A stretch of DNA of 64,000 nt from Nostoc sp. ATCC 43529 (GTDB lineage: Bacteria > Cyanobacteriota > Cyanobacteriia > Cyanobacteriales > Nostocaceae), in assembly GCA_003326205.1 (NCBI GenBank), contig LWTK01000036.1, forward strand, positions 496,001 to 560,000, given 5' to 3'. This document shows, in pieces, positions 36,783 through 46,545 of the stretch (the stretch's first letter is position 1; each line of letters starts with the position of its first letter). The notes under the pieces were generated by a model. The model worked only from the letters and a program-made list of their open reading frames with translations, made no database searches and was not told where the DNA came from. The position numbers and the translations under genes are program-made.

Positions 36783-37226
36783 TCAATTACCTTTAACATT
36801 CAGCGCGTATTGTTTAAACCTTTCCAAATCAGCTTTGATTGTTGATTCAACTATCCGCCCCAAAAATAAGTTATCCATAATTTTGCCAATAATGCCAGGG
36901 ATGGCATAGGAAATAGTCATTTTGACGATAGTACTACTGTGGCGATCGTAAAAGCGAATCGCTCCCTGATTTGGCAAACCATCAATGGATTCCCATTGAA
37001 TAATTTGGTTGGGAATTACTTTGAGAATTCGGGATTTCCAAGTAAATTCCAGACCATTACTACTCAATTTCCAAAGAGATATATCTGGATTATCTGGTGG
37101 AACCTTGACTGAATCAATCCACTTCATCCATCGAGGCATTTGTTCTAAATCAGACCAGAGGCTCCATACTAAATCTATGGGAGCTTCTACTTCTATTTGC
37201 ACAGTATGTTCTAACCAATCTGACAT
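36783..37226 (-). CDS. SRPBCC family protein (cyclase/dehydrase type)
   Basis: This 147-residue START/Bet v1-like ligand-binding protein has the N-terminal HTVQIEVEAPIDLVWSLWSDLEQMPRWMKWI signature of the SRPBCC cyclase/dehydrase group. It follows the zeta-carotene desaturase gene on the same strand (53 bp gap). The arrangement suggests a helper in carotenoid metabolism, but binding of a carotenoid is an inference. Confidence 0.87.
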   Translation of the reverse strand: MSDWLEHTVQIEVEAPIDLVWSLWSDLEQMPRWMKWIDSVKVPPDNPDISLWKLSSNGLEFTWKSRILKVIPNQIIQWESIDGLPNQGAIRFYDRHSSTIVKMTISYAIPGIIGKIMDNLFLGRIVESTIKADLERFKQYALNVKGN

Positions 37227-37279
37227 TATTTTTTCTTCCTTGGCGTCTACTCTTTGGCAAAAGTCACTGGGTGTCTATG

Positions 37280-38719
37280 TCAATTTTTCAAACTCTCCAA
37301 AATCACTTTTGCTGCACGCCGTCCAGAAATGGTAGCCCCTTCCATGCTATCTATGTAGTCTTGCTGAGTATAACTTCCTGCAAGGAAGAAATTATGCACT
37401 GGTGTTTTTTGGTTGGGACGATACACATCCATTCCTGGCGCTTCTCGGTAGAGAGACTGAGCAAGTTTTACCACGCTGTACCAAGTCATATTTAACTCCC
37501 GCGATGAGGGAAAGAGTTCGTGGACTTGCTTGAGGACATGTTGAGCGATCGCTTCATTACTTTGTGCAATAAAGGGATCTCCCGGCGTCAGCACTAGTTG
37601 TAATAAAGATCCCTGTCCTGGGCGATAATAATCGGCAGGGCTAGTCAACGCTAAATCGGCAAAACAAGAAAAGTCTGCGTCGGCTGTGTAAAGTAAATTA
37701 TCTATTCCAGCTGCTCGATCTAGCTGTTTACGCTGTTGGGCATCGTTTAGTTCTGTCACCCAACCATCGAAGCGTAATTGCACTGTTGCCACTGGCACTG
37801 CATCAAGTTTATAAATGTTGTCAAATTCTGACCACTTACGCCATTCTTGGGGTAAGATCCGCTGAATGCCTGGAACATCACAGGCAAAGACATAAGCATC
37901 AGCAGTAATAGTTTCTACTGTATCACCTTGGGCAACTATTATGCCTGTGACGCGGGTTTGTTCGTCAGATTCTGTAAACTGAATTTCCCGGACTTGCCGA
38001 CGGGTGTAGACTTTAGTGCCTCTAGCTTCGAGATATTCCAGAATTGGCTTGTGCAAATACTCAGCTGGAGAACCTTCCAGCATTCGGAGGATTGAAGCTT
38101 CAGTTCTGACTGCAAAGAACTGGAATATTGTTAACATACACCGAGCAGAAATGTTTTCGCAATCAATAAATCCCAGCGCGTAGGCGATGGGGTTCCACAT
38201 GCGTTTGATGCTACCATTACTGCCACCGTGGCTGCGGAACCAGTCGGCAAAGCTAATTTTATCTAAATTGCGGATGGTTTTCATCGCCCCGTTAAAGTCC
38301 ACTAAGCCGCGAACTATCGGACTAGTACCCAAGGCGATCGCATTTTGCAATTTATCCTGCAATGATAATTGAGAAGTTGTAAAAAATGCTTTTAATCCAT
38401 TAAAAGGCGCACCTGTAATAAAGCGAAAATCTAAAGCACCAGTTCTGCCTCCTTTGTTAATAAAAGTGTGGGTATGTTCTTTGAGGCGTAAGTTTTCTAA
38501 CACCCCCACTTTCTTCATTAAGTCAAATAATTGGTAGTAGCACCCAAAAAATACATGCAACCCCATTTCTAGATGGTTGCCATCTCCATCAACCCAGCTA
38601 CCGACTTTACCACCCACAAACGGACGAGACTCAAAAATCTGTACTTCACAACCAGCATCGGCTAGATCCACTGCGGTTGCTAGCCCAGCCAGTCCCGCAC
38701 CTACAATTGCAACACGCAT
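37280..38719 (-). CDS. zds: 9,9'-di-cis-zeta-carotene desaturase
   Basis: This 479-residue FAD enzyme converts zeta-carotene to lycopene through neurosporene. It has the N-terminal FAD motif [60 protein letters not shown], and a C-terminal [25 protein letters not shown] motif typical of ZDS/PDS. It is membrane-associated (thylakoid or cytoplasmic membrane). Probably co-transcribed with the SRPBCC gene. The cyanobacterial name crtQ is also used. Confidence 0.95.
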   Translation of the reverse strand: MRVAIVGAGLAGLATAVDLADAGCEVQIFESRPFVGGKVGSWVDGDGNHLEMGLHVFFGCYYQLFDLMKKVGVLENLRLKEHTHTFINKGGRTGALDFRFITGAPFNGLKAFFTTSQLSLQDKLQNAIALGTSPIVRGLVDFNGAMKTIRNLDKISFADWFRSHGGSNGSIKRMWNPIAYALGFIDCENISARCMLTIFQFFAVRTEASILRMLEGSPAEYLHKPILEYLEARGTKVYTRRQVREIQFTESDEQTRVTGIIVAQGDTVETITADAYVFACDVPGIQRILPQEWRKWSEFDNIYKLDAVPVATVQLRFDGWVTELNDAQQRKQLDRAAGIDNLLYTADADFSCFADLALTSPADYYRPGQGSLLQLVLTPGDPFIAQSNEAIAQHVLKQVHELFPSSRELNMTWYSVVKLAQSLYREAPGMDVYRPNQKTPVHNFFLAGSYTQQDYIDSMEGATISGRRAAKVILESLKN

Positions 38720-38993
38720 TCCGTCGTTCCTTTTCAGTTTCTTTACAGATTGTAACTGGGTTGGCGTCGGAATTTGCTACTTAATATCAACTCACCAGCA
38801 TATTAAGGCTAGGCAATGTCAATACTAAAACGTCTTTGATTACTCCTTCTAGCCCCAGCAAATGACCAGACGCGAGAAAAACGCGCCTGTATCGATTGGA
38901 CAAACTCTTGTCCCTTGCAGTGGACTCAAAAAAGCATCACAGTTATTTTTTTGCTCGCAAAGCAGTTATCTGGTAAGTCGTAAAAGCATTCTC

Positions 38994-39164
38994 TTACTTA
39001 TTTACATCTTTGCCATCCTCAGACATAGGCAAACTTCTAATCAGTTCGCGAATAACATCAGTTGCGGGTCTACCTGTTTGCTGACAATATTTTTCTAGTT
39101 TTTCCGCTTCCTGTGTTGCGAGGTTGACAGTTATACGTTTTACGGCCCATTTTTTATTTGTCAT
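38994..39164 (-). CDS. small CopG/ribbon-helix-helix-like protein
   Basis: This 56-residue gene is read on the minus strand. The sequence KRITVNLATQEAEKL (beta strand and helix A) followed by CQQTGRPATDVIRELIRSL (helix B) is the ribbon-helix-helix pattern of small DNA-binding antitoxins or regulators. A second ATG lies two codons upstream. No strong ribosome binding site is visible. Its partner, if any, is not adjacent. Confidence 0.7.
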   Translation of the reverse strand: MTNKKWAVKRITVNLATQEAEKLEKYCQQTGRPATDVIRELIRSLPMSEDGKDVNK

Positions 39165-40730
39165 TATCATGCTATTTGCTATGTATTTACATCATCGAAA
39201 AAAGTCTAACTAAAGAGGAAAACGATAAGATTATCAGAGTTTGTGTCATGAAACAAGTAATACCATTAATATTAAGATTGTTCGTTTTGTCAAAGGTTTC
39301 ATCATTTTCTAAAAAAATCAAAAAACTACACTTTTTGTTACCATTGTGACAGCATAAAAAGCACATACTTGCTTGTGCAAATAATAACCTCAGTAACAGT
39401 ATGAGTAAACCCTGACGATGAGATTTTCAATAGTAAATTTGAGATATCTACTATTGACCCAATCAAGATTTCCAAAACTATTTTCCAGCCAAAGCATTTG
39501 AGCTTCGTTTTAGCGAAGTTTACCCAACATCCTTGGAGATAACATCTGAAACTCCAGCTTGAGAATCATTTTCGTGCTTAAATGCTGACCATGATGTAGG
39601 TTGGAATGGTATATATAACTAGAGAATATTTACTCAAAAAGTAGGTAAATAAGCGATCGCTCTAGACCAAACGCCCATCTACACGCATTACTGTAACCAA
39701 TCAGCTAATATTTACTTCAAGCGTTATAATTTTTGGTTTTTGTCGATGGAACTGATTTATTTGTCCTGTGAATTTTGTAGTCAAAAAATCTGTGGTGTAA
39801 ATATTTAAGATTTGCTGGTAAATTTTAACAACATTTTCTGTAATATTACACAGATTAATTAACTCAAAAATGTGATGTTAATTGAGTGTTCGCTCTAATA
39901 AGATTTTAGTTTTGTTTCATACTTTTACATTAACTCCCCGTAAAGATAAGATGAATTTTTGGATGTTTTTTCTCTTCCCTCTAACGATATAATTTGCTGT
40001 GATATCAACAAATTATTTTTACCTTTGTTATCTTCATCTATCTGAAGGTACTAGAAATTGTTTTTATGCGATTATTTTCTTACATATTGGCGAGTTAATT
40101 TTTGCTCATAGTTGAACTAAAATAAAAATGATTTACCAAAAATATTCGATTTGAAATTCAATCATTATTTAAAAGTAAATATACTTATTAACAATGATTA
40201 TATATTTCATTTCGTTTTTTAGGTATTGTGTTTATTATAGCCGTAATATACGCACTTTAAGTAATCTTTATTTAGACAAAAAAGCCGATTTTTTCTTCTT
40301 TATAAAAAACTTATAAAGTAAAATATGTACACTGAAGTTTTTGCTTAATAATAGCAATACAAAAGAAGATACTAAGCTCAAAAAATTGTGAAAAAAAAGA
40401 TTTTGATATTTAAGGGCATCAGCTAGGTTGAATTAAACAAAGGCCAATTTATAACTAGTATTGATTAAAACCTAATAATCTAATTAAAAAATGTATAAAT
40501 TCAAAGATCGGTAAATTTGAGAATATCGCTACTTCATGAAATTTGCGTAAAGTAAACCTCTAATACCGTTTCACTGAATGGAAAACGGTAAAGCCTTAAC
40601 CATTTTGCTTTTTTTTCAGGCATTTTCTCTAGGAAGTGCTGCTCCGGTCAAATATGTGTAAGTTCTGTAGAGATAAACTCAATCTCTCAGAATTACAATC
40701 TAATATTGAGGATTACCGCCAGAATAGCAA
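39165..40730. other. 1.5-kb AT-rich region without a recognisable gene
   Basis: No frame above about 60 codons with protein-like content was found. It is strongly AT-rich and holds a hairpin TACCGTTT..AAACGGTA at 40564-40590, followed by a T-run at about 40610, which might end a plus-strand transcript. It could carry a small RNA, long untranslated regions or a fully decayed gene; the sequence alone does not decide. Confidence 0.4.
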
Positions 40731-42371
40731 CTATTCAAATTTTAGTTGGGGCATGAGTTGGAGAGTGCCAATACCCAAATCTTTAGGTGAGAGCGATCGC
40801 GCTTCAAACAAAGCCATCATATCTCGTAATTGAGGATTCCCGCGGGAAGCTCCAGTCAGTCCTTTGGCAATGATTAAACCACAGTAGCCCTTAGTATTTT
40901 TACACCGCTGATTCCATTTTTTCCGCGCTTCTACATGAATTGGATCTTCGTCTAAAAATTCGCCAAAGAGGAATAATTCGCCATTTTCAGTTTGCAATAA
41001 ACCGAGGTCGTAGCGATCGCCATCAAAGGGATCGGCGCCTGGATTAAAGCAAATTGCTTTGAGACCGCCTGCTGCTTCAATTCTTTCAATTACAGTTTTA
41101 GCCTTAGGCCGGGAAGTTTGAATTAAAATCACCGGCAAACCGTCACCCACTTGTTTGATTTCACCAGCCTTATGGTAGTTGACACCTTTACGCAGATACT
41201 CCAACATTTCCCAAGAGACCACACCTAAACTCAGGAAAGAATCTTCTGGTATCAAGTCATCTTGTAACGAGCGGAAAGTCGCAGAGTTAAGATTGTCAAT
41301 TTCTTCATCCTCAACACCAAAGCCAGCCATTTCTTCTAATTCTGCTGCTAACTCCGGCATGGTAGAGACTGTCACAGCCACAGATTTAGTTGATTCTTCA
41401 GACTGTGGCGGAGAAATCCGATAGCGACGGCTGAGGGTGGGGAAGGGTTCAGAATGCAGCTGGCGTCGGTGGTCGCGAAGAAAGCGGCTCAAGCTTTCAA
41501 TGGCAACATAAATTACCAGTGCTTCCTCATCATACAAAACAGAACGCAGTCCTTCTAAAGGGTGGATATTACCGAAAGTGGGGTCTATATCTGAAAGTGG
41601 CAAATCTGCCAAATCATCCATATCATCTTCATCTTCGTCGGTTTCGTCAGCACTCTCAAAAGTCAGAAACAGACAATCTTGCTTGAGGAAAGCTTCTTCT
41701 AAACGCTCTTTTGATTCTTCATCTCTTAAAACTGCCGCCCGAAACCGCTTGAGGGACTCTTCTGAGCGATAGAATAAAATTCCATACTCCATTCCCAGCA
41801 TTCCCATAATGGAGGCGTAGAGCGTACCAACATCCCACTTATTAATTTCTATTGATAAAATTTGCTGTTCTTCCAAAAATTCCCAAGGTGCCGCTTGCCA
41901 AATTGCAAATGCCTTCTCTCGCAAAATTTGTGCGTACTGTGGGGGTAAGTCGGGGGTTTGGCTATCAAGGATATCAGCAAAACCGCGAAACAATTCGTCA
42001 ATTAAAGGTAATTCTGGTGCGTAGTCAATGGCGATATCCAAATCTTGCAGTACCCCTCGCAGGTAAAATTGGATCTCGCGGTCTTTGACTACAATTCTTT
42101 GAGGTCTAGCGGGTTTTGCTGGGCTGTGGGGATGTTCCATTGCTCGCATCAAGGTGCGAACTATTGCTTCCGGGCCGATATCTGAAGCTACCACATCCAT
42201 ACCCCGGACAATACCTTGGGAGTAATCTACCCAAAGAATGCACTCTCCCTTAGCTTCCGAGTCTGCATGTTGGCTTGGTGATGACAACGGACGACGATCG
42301 CCCTCCCATACAGAAGGAATTTGAGTTAATTTCTTCAACCGACGACTGGTAGAGCGATTAAAACTTGTCAT
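40731..42371 (-). CDS. conserved cyanobacterial protein, unknown function
   Basis: This 546-residue protein has no visible signal or membrane segment. Recognisable pieces are CILWVDYSQGIVRGMDVV near the N-terminus, RIVVKDREIQFYLRGVLQDLDIAIDY, a very acidic stretch (about 245-265, DETDEDEDDMDDLADLP), and a C-terminal CGLIIAKGLTGASRGNPQ. It is a long-known cyanobacterial hypothetical type; a DUF6930-like annotation is possible but not verified. Transcribed alone. Confidence 0.8.
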   Translation of the reverse strand: MTSFNRSTSRRLKKLTQIPSVWEGDRRPLSSPSQHADSEAKGECILWVDYSQGIVRGMDVVASDIGPEAIVRTLMRAMEHPHSPAKPARPQRIVVKDREIQFYLRGVLQDLDIAIDYAPELPLIDELFRGFADILDSQTPDLPPQYAQILREKAFAIWQAAPWEFLEEQQILSIEINKWDVGTLYASIMGMLGMEYGILFYRSEESLKRFRAAVLRDEESKERLEEAFLKQDCLFLTFESADETDEDEDDMDDLADLPLSDIDPTFGNIHPLEGLRSVLYDEEALVIYVAIESLSRFLRDHRRQLHSEPFPTLSRRYRISPPQSEESTKSVAVTVSTMPELAAELEEMAGFGVEDEEIDNLNSATFRSLQDDLIPEDSFLSLGVVSWEMLEYLRKGVNYHKAGEIKQVGDGLPVILIQTSRPKAKTVIERIEAAGGLKAICFNPGADPFDGDRYDLGLLQTENGELFLFGEFLDEDPIHVEARKKWNQRCKNTKGYCGLIIAKGLTGASRGNPQLRDMMALFEARSLSPKDLGIGTLQLMPQLKFE

Positions 42372-42699
42372 AGAGTAACTTAATCAAAAGAAGCAATTTG
42401 GGAAGTAAACTTTTGGGGATGGCTAGCCTCTGATAAAATTTTCATGGCTGCACCAGAACAGTGGTTGCATCTGTGGCTGCCAAAAGGCTTGAACTCCAAA
42501 AATACGAATCGATAAAATACAGTGAGTCTCTCAATTCTAGAATAAAAATCTTTGGCCGCTTTTGACGGAGTGTTTACAATTTGGCACTTAGCAACATCTA
42601 TGCCGCTAGAATGGATACAAAAACACCAAGGGCAATCCAGAGGCAATAACAAGCCTACACTGGGTAACGCTTGGAATAATTAAGGAGTTGAAAAACCAG

Positions 42700-43056
42700 A
42701 TGACACAAGCAACTGTGCCACAACAACGCGGAATTCTGTTGAGCGAAGCCGCACTGCGCCAGGTAAAATTCCTCCAGGAAAGGCAAGGCAAAGACTTATG
42801 CTTGCGGGTAGGAGTACGCCAGGGTGGCTGCTCTGGGATGTCTTACATGATGGACTTTGAAGACGCAAGTAAGATCGGCCCTCAGGATGAAATTTTCGAT
42901 TATGACGGCTTCCAAATTGTTTGCGATCGCAAGAGCCTATTATATCTCTACGGCTTAATGCTCGACTACAGCGATGCAATGATTGGCGGCGGTTTTCAAT
43001 TTACTAACCCCAACGCTAGCCAAACTTGCGGTTGCGGTAAGTCGTTTGGGGTGTAA
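42700..43056 (+). CDS. HesB/IscA/SufA-type iron-sulfur carrier
   Basis: This 118-residue A-type carrier has the three conserved Cys: one in [12 protein letters not shown] and two in the C-terminal QTCGCGKSF. Such proteins accept [2Fe-2S] or [4Fe-4S] clusters and pass them to apo-proteins; in cyanobacteria IscA/SufA are non-essential and linked to iron and redox sensing. It is 14 kb from the suf operon in this window. AAGGAG lies before the ATG at 42700; a TTG at 42688 is too close to it. Confidence 0.92.
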   Translation: MTQATVPQQRGILLSEAALRQVKFLQERQGKDLCLRVGVRQGGCSGMSYMMDFEDASKIGPQDEIFDYDGFQIVCDRKSLLYLYGLMLDYSDAMIGGGFQFTNPNASQTCGCGKSFGV

Positions 43057-43064
43057 TATTGTCA

Positions 43065-43125
43065 TTTGTTAGTTGTCGTTTGTCATTTGTCCAAAGCAAA
43101 TGACCAATGACGGATGACTAATGAC
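43065..43125. repeat. heptamer repeat (TCATTTG, AATGACC)
   Basis: Imperfect GTCATTTGT copies are followed by complementary AATGACC/GATGACTA copies, forming a hairpin after the IscA-type gene. Confidence 0.6.
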
Positions 43126-43205
43126 CAAGCGCAAAGTCTGAGCGGAGGTTTCCTTCGATCATAACTTTGTAAGAAAAGACTAATGACTATTGACTAAATT
43201 TTAGT

Positions 43206-43628
43206 ATGACTCAAACAGTTGAATCCCTGTTTGACACAGGTTTAGAACGTTATAAAGCTGGAGAACCAGTAGAATCTTTAATTCCTGTGTTTAAAGAAGT
43301 GTGCGATCGCGCTCCCAGAACTAGTTCAGCTTGGATTTGTTTGGCGTGGTTATATCTACTCAATAACAAACCCAACTTGGCCTACAAAGCTGCAAATAAA
43401 GCAGTCAAGTTAAATCCACAAGACCCACAAGGGAGAATTAATCTTGCCCTAGCAATGCTGGAAACAGGTCAAAAAGGTTTGCGGGAACACATTGACTTTG
43501 CACAACAGTTGATTTTTGTCAACCAAGAATGGGCAGATGAAATAAAAAATAGTATTGAAGATGGTTTAACCAGGAAACCAGATTGGCAGAATTTGATCAA
43601 AGTCAAAAAATGGCTGTTTGAAGAATAG
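43206..43628 (+). CDS. TPR-repeat protein
   Basis: This 140-residue all-helical protein contains at least two tetratricopeptide repeats (SAWICLAWLYLLNNKPNLAYKAANKAV followed by NPQDPQGRINLALAMLETGQ). It probably mediates protein contacts. The conserved C-terminal LTRKPDWQNLIKVKKWL helix is often seen in this cyanobacterial group. Partner unknown. Confidence 0.85.
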   Translation: MTQTVESLFDTGLERYKAGEPVESLIPVFKEVCDRAPRTSSAWICLAWLYLLNNKPNLAYKAANKAVKLNPQDPQGRINLALAMLETGQKGLREHIDFAQQLIFVNQEWADEIKNSIEDGLTRKPDWQNLIKVKKWLFEE

Positions 43629-43826
43629 TGACTGGGGACTGGGGACTGGGAAATGGGGAGATGGGGAAGTGTGGGGAGTGTGGGGGGAAAGAGAATGTAT
43701 GCTTCCTCTTCCTCCCATATCTCCCACACTCCTTGCTTGCCCAATCCCAATGCCCCAATCCCAATGCCCCAATCCCCAGTCCCCAGTCCCCAGTCCCCAG
43801 TCCCCAGTCCCCAGTCCCCATCCCAA
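43628..43826. repeat. long inverted array of ACTGGGG/CCCCAGT heptamers
   Basis: GACTGGG heptamers (43630-43655) and a GTGTGGGG block face about seven CCCCAGT/CCCAATG heptamers (43740-43822), so the 200-bp unit can fold back on itself. It separates the TPR gene from the small membrane protein gene at 43829. Open frames on both strands here are products of the repeat. Confidence 0.85.
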
Positions 43827-43828
43827 TC

Positions 43829-44077
43829 ATGAAAGATAAGTTATTAAATTGGCTAAACCTGGTTTTAGTGGCAGATGTGTTTTTAGTTTTGTTTGGCTTT
43901 GGTTGGTTAGCGATCGCGGCGATCGGTGATGCTGCTGGAGTCAACCTGGGTTTAGATTTGTGGCATCAATTGTGGCAACCCTTATTTAATCCGGCAATTG
44001 GTATCCTAATGGGCGGTGCCATTCTCAGCGGTATTATCAATTGGGCTTCCAAAAAATTTTTCTCTTCTAGTCAATAG
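43829..44077 (+). CDS. small two-helix membrane protein
   Basis: This 82-residue protein has two predicted membrane helices (WLNLVLVADVFLVLFGFGWL and GILMGGAILSGIINW) joined by a linker. Starts upstream in the same frame run through the heptamer repeat and are rejected; ATG 43829 opens a natural MKDKLLNWL. No function is recognised. Confidence 0.7.
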   Translation: MKDKLLNWLNLVLVADVFLVLFGFGWLAIAAIGDAAGVNLGLDLWHQLWQPLFNPAIGILMGGAILSGIINWASKKFFSSSQ

Positions 44078-44180
44078 TCAGGAACTGGGAATTGCCTATG
44101 GGGAGGTGGAAACAAAGGAGAAAAATTGCTACCTTGTCCCCCTTGTCTCCCTATTCCCCACTCCCCAATATCCCTAATCC

Positions 44181-45101
44181 CTATTGAAGAATTTCTTTTA
44201 GTGCTGATTGTAAATTTGGATAACGGTACTCAAAGCCTGTTTCTACGCTGCGCTTGGGTAAGACTTTTTGACCTTCTAAAACTACTATTGCCCCGTCTCC
44301 TAAAAGGGCTTCGATCGCAAAACTAGGAACGGGTAACCAAGAAGGACGATGCATCACTTCTCCTAAAGAATGACTTAAGTCTGCCATCCGCACTGGATTA
44401 GGGGCTGTGGCATTATACACCCCTTCAATTTCTGGTTTGGTTAAAGCTTGCAGAATCAGGTTAACTAAGTCGTCTATGTGAATCCAAGAGAACCACTGAC
44501 GACCATTACCAATGGGACCGCCAGCAAAAAGTTTAAATGGTGGAATCATTTTAGCCAAAGCACCGCCGTTGCCTAAAACAATACCGAAACGCAGAATTAC
44601 TAAGCGCACACCAGCCTCTTTGACTTTTGTAGCTTCTGCTTCCCAGGCTTGGCAGACTTGGGCGAGAAAATCGTTACCAGATAAACTTGTTTCATCAAAG
44701 GTAGCCGTTTCGCTGGTGCCGTAGTAACCAATAGCCGAAGCGTTTATTAACACAGTTGGTTTTGGATTAGCACTAACTATCGCTTCTACGATTTTTTGTG
44801 TACCTAACTTCCGACTATTGAGGATTTCTTGCTTGCGTTCTGGTGTCCAGCGTCCCTCACCAATGGGTTCTCCTGCTAAATTAACTACCGCATCACAAAG
44901 GGCGATCGCACTTTGCCAAGATCCGGATTGAGTCGGCGTATAAGCAACAATTTCCAGATTAGGGAAAGCCCCAGATGGAAAAACTTTTTGAGCAAAAGTG
45001 GTGTTCCGAGTTAACACCAGTATTGTGTGCCCTTCTCGGTGGAGTCGTTGTATCAAACGACTACCAACAAATCCTGTTGCTCCAGTAACTGCTACTTTCA
45101 T
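44181..45101 (-). CDS. TIGR01777-type epimerase (SDR family)
   Basis: This 306-residue NAD(P)-binding protein is of the extended SDR family. It has N-terminal VAVTGATGFVGSRLIQRL, VNLAGEPIGEGRWTPERKQEI, SAIGYYGT (active-site Tyr) and FSWIHIDDLVNLI, the layout of TIGR01777 (YfcH/SulA-like) proteins. The plant relative acts at chloroplast division, but the bacterial substrate is unknown. The C-terminal DUF1731-like segment (PSWLPVPSFAIEALLGDGA) is complete. Confidence 0.92.
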   Translation of the reverse strand: MKVAVTGATGFVGSRLIQRLHREGHTILVLTRNTTFAQKVFPSGAFPNLEIVAYTPTQSGSWQSAIALCDAVVNLAGEPIGEGRWTPERKQEILNSRKLGTQKIVEAIVSANPKPTVLINASAIGYYGTSETATFDETSLSGNDFLAQVCQAWEAEATKVKEAGVRLVILRFGIVLGNGGALAKMIPPFKLFAGGPIGNGRQWFSWIHIDDLVNLILQALTKPEIEGVYNATAPNPVRMADLSHSLGEVMHRPSWLPVPSFAIEALLGDGAIVVLEGQKVLPKRSVETGFEYRYPNLQSALKEILQ

Positions 45102-45441
45102 TTTTTACCTCTGCCAAAGCCTCATTTTAAAGTTTTTTATCAAATTTTAAGCTTAGGTTACAAGGCAGCAAAGTCATAGTCTCTGTCCCAGACAACTCCT
45201 TGCAACCAATCTCGGTATAAATTTTTATTTTTCTTCATCAATGAATTTATTGCCTGCCAAACCCTCAAAATAAAAGGACAAAGGGACAAAAGTGAAGAGG
45301 ATAGGAAGACAAAGAAAATAAGACACAAGGCGAAATACTTGCTGCAACTTTCTCTTCCTTGTCCCCTTGTCCTCTTGTCCCCTTCGGTCACATGCTTCGG
45401 TATTATAAGATGGACGGAGTGTTGCAAGGCGTGGGGCTATT

Positions 45442-45789
45442 ATGGGTCGCTATACCTGTTCATTTCTTGTTTCTGTTCCTAGTGACCATCTCCAGCCGTT
45501 ACTTGTAGAACTTCTACAGGACTGTCAGTTGGATGTTCAATACCAGACAAGCGATTATATTATCGCTCGTGAGTTTCCTGGTAATGTTCCTTTTTCTAAA
45601 TTAGTCACAGTGGAAGTACTGATTGATAAATCAAAAAGTACTGAAACAGAAACCCGGATGAGTATTGTGATTAAAAATGAAGAATTGCCATTACAAGTGG
45701 ATAATTACTGCCGACAAATGTTTGAATTCATTAAGCAGGCGATCGAAAGCAGCCGTCATTGGCATTTGATTGAAACTCTTGCTGGATAA
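45442..45789 (+). CDS. conserved hypothetical protein
   Basis: This 115-residue soluble protein has the segments TCSFLVSVPSDHLQPLLVELLQDC and SDYIIAREFPGNVPFSKLVTVEVLI. It resembles a small alpha-beta protein of unknown function found in cyanobacteria. No membrane or signal sequence. It is single, between the epimerase and the FHA gene. Confidence 0.7.
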   Translation: MGRYTCSFLVSVPSDHLQPLLVELLQDCQLDVQYQTSDYIIAREFPGNVPFSKLVTVEVLIDKSKSTETETRMSIVIKNEELPLQVDNYCRQMFEFIKQAIESSRHWHLIETLAG

Positions 45790-45879
45790 CTTCGATGCTA
45801 ATTATTGATGTTCCCACAGCCCAAAGCTGTGGGATTCTCAAACTTTTATTGATGTGCTTTCCACTTTAATGGTTGTAAT

Positions 45880-46320
45880 TCAGTCTCCTAAATCCTCTAA
45901 ATCCTCAGTCATACCGGGGTTTATTAATGTAATATCATACTCACTTGAGTCTGTTTGCCCCAAACGCTGAGTATTTCTTAAGAGGTAATAAATGGCACGC
46001 ACTTGAGGCCCAAAAACGATCTCGTCTTCATTTTTTAGATCGTGGGCTGGCATTTTGCGTCCATTAATCATCAAACCGTTGGAACTAGGCTTTCCTTTGG
46101 CATCGCCATCTACTATTCGGTAATAGTAGCTATGACTATTATGCTCTCGTGGCAACCTCACTAATGTGGCATGACGGCGAGAGACAAACTGCGACATCAA
46201 ACGGATATTACATTCGCGGTCTCTACCAATAGAATAGACGGGCTGCTCTAAAGAAAATTCCTTGCGACCTTGATCGTCTTCAATAATCAGTAGATGGTTT
46301 TCATTGATTTCTGCTGCCAT
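45880..46320 (-). CDS. FHA domain protein
   Basis: This protein has a forkhead-associated domain that binds phosphothreonine: YSIGRDRECNIRLMSQFVSRRHATLVRL carries the conserved Gly-Arg, Ser-Arg-Arg-His and Arg residues, and SSNGLMINGRKM the SxNG motif. Its C-terminus is acidic. ATG 46320 (MAAEIN) gives the usual short N-terminus; the frame stays open upstream to 46464. Likely a scaffold for Ser/Thr kinase signalling; no kinase is adjacent. Confidence 0.87.
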   Translation of the reverse strand: MAAEINENHLLIIEDDQGRKEFSLEQPVYSIGRDRECNIRLMSQFVSRRHATLVRLPREHNSHSYYYRIVDGDAKGKPSSNGLMINGRKMPAHDLKNEDEIVFGPQVRAIYYLLRNTQRLGQTDSSEYDITLINPGMTEDLEDLGD

Positions 46321-46475
46321 TGACAAATCGTTGCTAAAATCGGTGGAACTTTGATTAATCAAGATTTGTTTAGTATCGTATCGTACCATTCTCACGCACC
46401 GTAGTTTGTGGTGGCGATTTAAATCAGCTTTAAAACTGCATAATACCTTGAAAGAGTAGAACATTGGTCATTAGT

Positions 46476-46502
46476 AGAGACGCGATTAATCGCGTCTGTA
46501 CA
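46476..46502. repeat. dispersed palindrome, GAGACGCGAT family
   Basis: TAGAGACGCGATTAATCGCG is followed by TCTGTACA, between the FHA gene and the P1B ATPase gene. The same family is found inside the ATPase gene at 47790. Confidence 0.75.
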
Positions 46503-46545
46503 ATAATCATTAGTGAATAACAAATGCCCCACGCCCAATGACCTT

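Noticed and set aside
38577-39098. Plus-strand frames opposite zds and across the zds promoter (83 and 78 codons)
   Set aside because: Shadow frames; the real gene in the right part is the minus-strand ribbon-helix-helix gene at 38994.
42380-42652. 90-codon minus-strand frame between the conserved protein and the IscA-type gene
   Set aside because: Cys-rich but irregular, no family, and it occupies the divergent promoter region.
43469-43944. Several overlapping frames of about 70-110 codons on both strands
   Set aside because: They are translations of the ACTGGGG/CCCCAGT heptamer array; only the frame from ATG 43829 leaves the repeat with natural protein sequence.
45158-45427. 89-codon minus-strand frame
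   Set aside because: Much of it is purine-rich repeat (GGACAAAGGGACAAA type); no motif or ribosome binding site.
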